Source of the DNA: SCUS01 sp966211675
GTDB lineage: Bacteria > Myxococcota_A > Polyangia > Polyangiales > Ga0077539
Direction of reading: 5' to 3'
NCBI GenBank assembly: GCA_966211675.1
Contig: CBIHPK010000012.1
Coordinates: 1-64,000 of the forward strand
DNA: 64,000 bases
The position numbers and the translations under genes were made by a program. Positions 60,072-64,000 of this stretch are shown piece after piece (the stretch's first letter is position 1; each line of letters starts with the position of its first letter). The notes below the pieces were generated by a model that was not told the origin of the DNA, made no database searches, and saw only the letters and a list, made by a program, of their open reading frames with translations.

Positions 60072-60671
60072 TCAGCAGGGCGTCCCGAGCGCGCGCTCGA
60101 GCTCGCCGAAGGGGTCGACCACCGCGCGCACGATGCCCCTCGCCACGGGCGGGAGCGAGGCCGCCATCTCCCAGGTCACGAAGCGCAGCTCGCCGATCAG
60201 AGCGCCGCCGAGCGGGGTCCAGAGCAGGTCGTTGACCGAGGGGCGGCTGTTCCATACCTCGACGCCGTACTCCCAGAGCACCGCGCCCGCGGCGGTGAAG
60301 GCGAGCGAGGCCGCGAAGCCATGCTGGCACTGCCGGGCACGGAGGTAGAGCTCGCTGCCCATGAGCCCGTGGCCGAAGAAGTTGATCTCCCAGCGGTCGC
60401 CGTCCCACTCGAAGAGGCGTCGGTTGGGATCGAACACCGGCGGCTGCGTGTAGGCCACCCTCAGGTGGGCGACGTCCCGGTCGCCGTCTTCGAGCGAGAA
60501 GGCGTGCGGCCAGAGGCGCATCGCGGCCACGCGCTGCCCGAGGAGCAGCCCCGTCCCATGGAGGATCGGAACCGTCCAGGACGCGGCGTGAGGGCGCGGC
60601 GGCGGCGTCTGGGCCCCGGCGTCGACCGCGAGGGCCAGCACCGCGACCGCCGCCGTCGCCGCCCGGCGCAC
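60072..60671 (-). CDS. DUF3943-like envelope protein
   Basis: The 199-residue protein has a signal peptide (AVAVLALAVDAGAQT) and a domain whose GHGLMGSELYLRARQ, LWEYGVEVW and PSVNDLLWTPLGGALIGE segments match the DUF3943 pattern. This group looks like small outer-membrane or periplasmic proteins of unknown role. The GTG start at 60671 lies one base after the carB stop, so it is probably co-transcribed with carAB. Confidence 0.75.
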   Translation of the reverse strand: MRRAATAAVAVLALAVDAGAQTPPPRPHAASWTVPILHGTGLLLGQRVAAMRLWPHAFSLEDGDRDVAHLRVAYTQPPVFDPNRRLFEWDGDRWEINFFGHGLMGSELYLRARQCQHGFAASLAFTAAGAVLWEYGVEVWNSRPSVNDLLWTPLGGALIGELRFVTWEMAASLPPVARGIVRAVVDPFGELERALGTPC

Positions 60672-60672
60672 G

Positions 60673-63600
60673 TCAGTTGTTCTTCGCGTTGCGGGCGAGG
60701 TAGGAGCCCCAGTCGAGGGGCTTGAGGTCCTCCACGCGATACTTGTGCATCGCCTCGACCGCGGCGCGGGCGAGCTGGAGGTTGGTGAGCAGCGGGACGT
60801 TCATGTCCACCGCGCGACGCCGGATGCGATACCCGTCGGGCATCCCCTGGTTGTCATACGAGCGCGGGATGTTGATCACCAGGTCGATGTGCCCGCTGTT
60901 GAGCAGGGACACCGCGCTGGGCTCCTTGTCGTTGCTCTCCTTGTAGGCGACCTCGCAGGGGATGCCCTGCTCCTTGAGGACGTCCGCGGTGCCCGGCGTG
61001 GCGTACAGGGTCAGGCCCATCTCCCGCAGCCAGAGGGCCTCGCGCTCGAAGCGGTACTTGTCCGCCACGGGCCCGAGGGAGAGCAGCACGCCGCGCTTCG
61101 GCACCCGGAAGCCCGTCGCGATCAGCGCCTTGAGCAGCGCCTCGGAGAGGTCGTCGCCGAGGCAGCCGACCTCCCCCGTGGAGGCCATCTCGACGCCCAG
61201 CGTGGGGTCGGCGCCGGCGAGGCGGGAGAAGGAGAACTGCGCGGCCTTCACGGCCACGTAGTCGAGGTCGAGCGCCTCGACGGAGGTCGGCGTCGCGACG
61301 CCCAGCATGCGGCGAGCGGCCTCGCGGATGAAGTTGGTCCCGGTGACCTTGGAGACGAAGGGGAAGGAGCGCGACGCCCGGAGGTTGCACTCGATCACCT
61401 TCACCACGTTGTCCTTCGCGAGGAACTGCATGTTGAAGGGCCCGGTGATCTGCAGCGCCTTCGCCACGTCGCGGGCGATGCGCTTGATGCGCCGGATGGT
61501 CTCCACGTAGAGCTTCTGCGGTGGCAGCACGAGCGTCGCGTCGCCCGAGTGCACGCCCGCGTTCTCGATGTGCTCGCTGATGGCCGAGAGGATCACCTCG
61601 CCGCGGTCGGCGACGGCGTCGATCTCGATCTCCTTGGCGTGCGTCTCGAACTTGGTGATCACCACCGGGTGCTCCGGCGACACGGCCGTGGCGCGGTGCA
61701 GGTAGTTGCGCAGGTGGTGCTGCTCGTGGGCGACGGTCATGGCCGCGCCGGAGAGCACGTAGGAGGGCCGCACCAGCAGGGGGAAGCCGCCGAGCTCGTC
61801 GGTGATGCGCGTGAGGTTCTCGTCGCTCACGTCCGTGGTGGTGGCCCAGCGCGGCTGGTCGATCTTGAGCTGGTCGAGCAGGTCGCCGAACTTCTCGCGG
61901 TCCTCCGCGCGGTCGACGCTCTCCGGGTTTGTGCCGAGCACTCGCACGCCCGCCTTGTGGAGCTTGAGCGCGAGGTTGTTCGAGACCTGTCCGCCCATGG
62001 AGACGATCACCCCGTAGGGCTGCTCGCGCTCATAGAGATCGAGCACCGTCTCCAGGCAGATCTCGTCGAAGACCAGCTTGTCGCAGACGTCGTAGTCCGT
62101 GCTGACCGTCTCCGGGTTGTAGTTGAGCAGGATGGTCTCGTAGCCGAGCTCCTGCACCGCGCGCACGGTGTTCACGCAGCACCAGTCGAACTCCACGCTC
62201 GACCCGATGCGGTACGCGCCGGACCCGAGGACCAGCACCTTCTTGCGCCACGAGGGCGCCACGTCGTCCACCGTCGCGTGGTAGGTCAGGTAGAGGTAGT
62301 TGGTCTCCGCGGGGTACTCGGCGGCCAGCGTGTCGATCTGGCAGAGGTGGGCTCTGATCCCGTGGCGCAGCCGCTCGGAGCGCACCTCGGACTCGGTGCT
62401 CTTGCGAAGCTTCGCGATGGCCCGGTCGGAGAAGCCCTGCTGCTTGGCCTCGCGCAGCAGCGCCGGGGCCACCGCGCCGCCGCCGTCCTTCAGCTGACGG
62501 CGCGTGCGCACCACCGACTCGATCTGGTGCAGGAACCACGGGTCGATGCCGGAGAGCGCGTTGATCTCCGCGACGCTCATCCCGTCGTTGAGCGCGCGGG
62601 CCACGGCGAGGATGCGGCGCGGCGAGGGGTTGCGGATCTCGTCTCGCAGGTCGTCGCCCACGAAGGCGTCCGGGTCGAGGCCGTCGACGCCGATCTCGAT
62701 CATCCGCAGCGCCTTCTGGAGCACCTCCGGGAGCGTGCGGCCGATGGCCATCACCTCGCCGACGCTCTTCATCTCGCTGCCGATGCGCGTGTCGACCTGG
62801 TTGAACTTCTGCAGGTCCCAGCGGGGAAACTTGCAGACGATGTAGTCGAGCGCGGGCTCGAAGAACGCGCTCGTGCGCCGGGTGATGGCGTTGGGCAGGT
62901 CGGGCAGCGTGTACCCGAGGGCGATCTTCGCGGCGACATACGCGAGCGGGTAACCGGTCGCCTTGGAGGCGAGCGCGCTCGACCGGCTCAGCCGCGCGTT
63001 GACCTCGATGACCCGGTAGTCGTTGCTCTTCGGGTCGAGCGCGTACTGGATGTTGCACTCGCCCACCACGCCGAGGTGCCGGATGGTGCGGATCGCGATC
63101 GACCGGAGCATCTGGTACTCCTCGTCGTTGAGCGTCTGCGACGGCGCCACCACGATCGACTCGCCCGTGTGGATGCCGAGCGGGTCGAGGTTCTCCATGT
63201 TGCAGACGGTGATGCAGTTGTCGCGGGCGTCGCGGACGACCTCGTACTCGATCTCCTTCCACCCGCGGAGCGACTCCTCCACCAGCACCTGCGCGGTGCC
63301 GCCGCCGAAGGCCCGCAGCAGCGCGGCCTCGAGCTGCGCCTCGGTCTCGCAGATGGCCGACCCCTTGCCGCCGAGCGAGTACGCCGCGCGCAGGATCACC
63401 GGCAGCCCGAGCGCGCGCACCGCTTCTCGCACCTCCTCGCGGCTGTTGCAGGCCGCCGAGCGCGCGGTCTTCACGCCGATCTCGTCGAGGCGCTGCTTGA
63501 AGCGCAGCCGGTCCTCGGTGTCGCGCACGGTGTCGACGGGCGTGCCGAGCACGCGCACGCCGTACTTCTTCAGCACGCCGCTCTCGTCGAGGGCGACGCC

Positions 63601-63903
63601 GCAGTTGAGCGCCGTCTGTCCGCCGAAGGAGATGGTGATCGCGTCGACCTCCTCGGCGATGATCACCTGCTCGACGAAGTGCGGGTCGACCGGGAGGAAG
63701 TAGACCTTGTCGGCCATCTCCTCGCTGGTCTGGATGGTCGCGATGTTGGGGTTGACCAGCACCGTCGCGATGCCCTCTTCGCGGATGGCCTTGATGGCCT
63801 GCGAGCCCGAGTAGTCGAACTCGCCGGCCTCGCCGATCTTGAGGGCGCCGGAGCCCAGGATGAGCACTCGGCGGGGCTTCTTGGGGAGATACTGTCCGAA
63901 CAT
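60673..63903 (-). CDS. carB: Carbamoyl-phosphate synthase large chain
   Basis: The 1076-residue enzyme makes carbamoyl phosphate from bicarbonate, two ATP and ammonia passed from CarA, for pyrimidines and arginine. It has two tandem ATP-grasp halves and a C-terminal MGS-like allosteric domain with ATPGTADVLKEQGIPCEVAYK (as ATPGTADVLKEQGIPC). The opening GSGALKIGEAGEFDYSGSQA differs from the E. coli [20 protein letters not shown] and is like the CPSase part of eukaryotic CAD and Bacteroidetes enzymes. It follows carA by one base. Confidence 0.97.
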   Translation of the reverse strand: MFGQYLPKKPRRVLILGSGALKIGEAGEFDYSGSQAIKAIREEGIATVLVNPNIATIQTSEEMADKVYFLPVDPHFVEQVIIAEEVDAITISFGGQTALNCGVALDESGVLKKYGVRVLGTPVDTVRDTEDRLRFKQRLDEIGVKTARSAACNSREEVREAVRALGLPVILRAAYSLGGKGSAICETEAQLEAALLRAFGGGTAQVLVEESLRGWKEIEYEVVRDARDNCITVCNMENLDPLGIHTGESIVVAPSQTLNDEEYQMLRSIAIRTIRHLGVVGECNIQYALDPKSNDYRVIEVNARLSRSSALASKATGYPLAYVAAKIALGYTLPDLPNAITRRTSAFFEPALDYIVCKFPRWDLQKFNQVDTRIGSEMKSVGEVMAIGRTLPEVLQKALRMIEIGVDGLDPDAFVGDDLRDEIRNPSPRRILAVARALNDGMSVAEINALSGIDPWFLHQIESVVRTRRQLKDGGGAVAPALLREAKQQGFSDRAIAKLRKSTESEVRSERLRHGIRAHLCQIDTLAAEYPAETNYLYLTYHATVDDVAPSWRKKVLVLGSGAYRIGSSVEFDWCCVNTVRAVQELGYETILLNYNPETVSTDYDVCDKLVFDEICLETVLDLYEREQPYGVIVSMGGQVSNNLALKLHKAGVRVLGTNPESVDRAEDREKFGDLLDQLKIDQPRWATTTDVSDENLTRITDELGGFPLLVRPSYVLSGAAMTVAHEQHHLRNYLHRATAVSPEHPVVITKFETHAKEIEIDAVADRGEVILSAISEHIENAGVHSGDATLVLPPQKLYVETIRRIKRIARDVAKALQITGPFNMQFLAKDNVVKVIECNLRASRSFPFVSKVTGTNFIREAARRMLGVATPTSVEALDLDYVAVKAAQFSFSRLAGADPTLGVEMASTGEVGCLGDDLSEALLKALIATGFRVPKRGVLLSLGPVADKYRFEREALWLREMGLTLYATPGTADVLKEQGIPCEVAYKESNDKEPSAVSLLNSGHIDLVINIPRSYDNQGMPDGYRIRRRAVDMNVPLLTNLQLARAAVEAMHKYRVEDLKPLDWGSYLARNAKNN

Positions 63904-63904
63904 C

Positions 63905-64000
63905 TCAACGTCCTCGCTTCATCGATCCGCAGAGCCGGAGGAAGTCGTCAAACAGGAAGGCCGTGTCTTCCGGACCCGGCGTGGCCTCGGGGTGGAACTG
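63905..64000 (-). CDS. carA: Carbamoyl-phosphate synthase small chain, C-terminal fragment
   Basis: Only the last 31 residues are in the window: QFHPEATPGPEDTAFLFDDF is the C-terminal end of the CarA glutaminase domain with the catalytic His of HPEA. Its TGA is one base before the carB ATG, so carA-carB is one operon. The rest lies beyond the right edge. Confidence 0.93.
   Translation of the reverse strand, partial: QFHPEATPGPEDTAFLFDDFLRLCGSMKRGR

Overview
The window is a very GC-rich, gene-dense bacterial chromosome segment (roughly 70 percent GC or more by eye). No gap without a gene exceeds about 140 bases. It most resembles a Myxococcota genome, possibly order Polyangiales. The reasons are Hanks-type kinases, a 1258-residue TPR protein, many short lipoproteins, CdaA next to CdaR and GlmM in a Gram-negative setting, Omp85/TamB genes, and frequent GTG starts with GTGA or ATGA overlaps. 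The taxon is inference. I see no insertion sequence, phage gene or CRISPR array, and only one RNA gene (tRNA-Val).

Left part (1-17200). A 5'-truncated M13 metallopeptidase faces the TPR giant. Next come trmO, a pseudokinase/winged-helix protein, an Fe-S uracil-DNA glycosylase, a BrxD-like ATPase with an internal duplication, and a tail-anchored protein. The imuA-imuB mutagenesis pair follows, with an SOS box in its promoter. A C2-like lipoprotein, a dihaem cytochrome c/rhodanese fusion and an active Ser/Thr kinase close this part.

Proteostasis and respiration (17200-26950). After a DUF697 protein and tRNA-Val, the minus strand carries tig-clpP-clpX-lon, with a near-consensus sigma-70 promoter before tig. 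Further up are a secreted alpha/beta hydrolase and a two-gene bc-type complex (Rieske protein, then cytochrome b fused to a dihaem cytochrome c).

Envelope and housekeeping (27000-46900). A lipoprotein-type Omp85 protein and TamB form a plus-strand pair. They meet a long minus-strand run in transcription order: sugar epimerase, a small membrane protein, mnmA, a lipoprotein, an RNA m5U methyltransferase, a 4-Cys microprotein, a TilS-like protein, ftsH, folP, cdaA, cdaR, glmM and an SGNH-hydrolase lipoprotein. Most junctions overlap or are only a few bases apart.

Sulfur block (46900-51430). folK is followed by a cysteine synthase, a MoeB/ThiF-type E1 that lacks its N-terminal arm, a GG-tailed sulfur carrier (CysO-like), a tiny ORF carrying the missing E1 arm, CysM, and a JAMM protease of the Mec+ type. 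These genes can be read as a complete route to cysteine on a carrier protein, with a split E1 enzyme. This is the most interesting unit in the window.

Right part (51430-64000). It holds an amino-acid ABC importer whose binding protein is fused to its permease, a DUF421 protein, an acetoacetate-decarboxylase-like protein, a disordered hydrophilic protein, a PLD-VTT membrane protein with an EEP nuclease/phosphatase, an asparaginase, two poorly characterised genes, and carA-carB (carA cut by the window edge).

Several genes have a -10-like hexamer ending 6-10 bases before the start codon and no Shine-Dalgarno sequence, which suggests leaderless transcripts.
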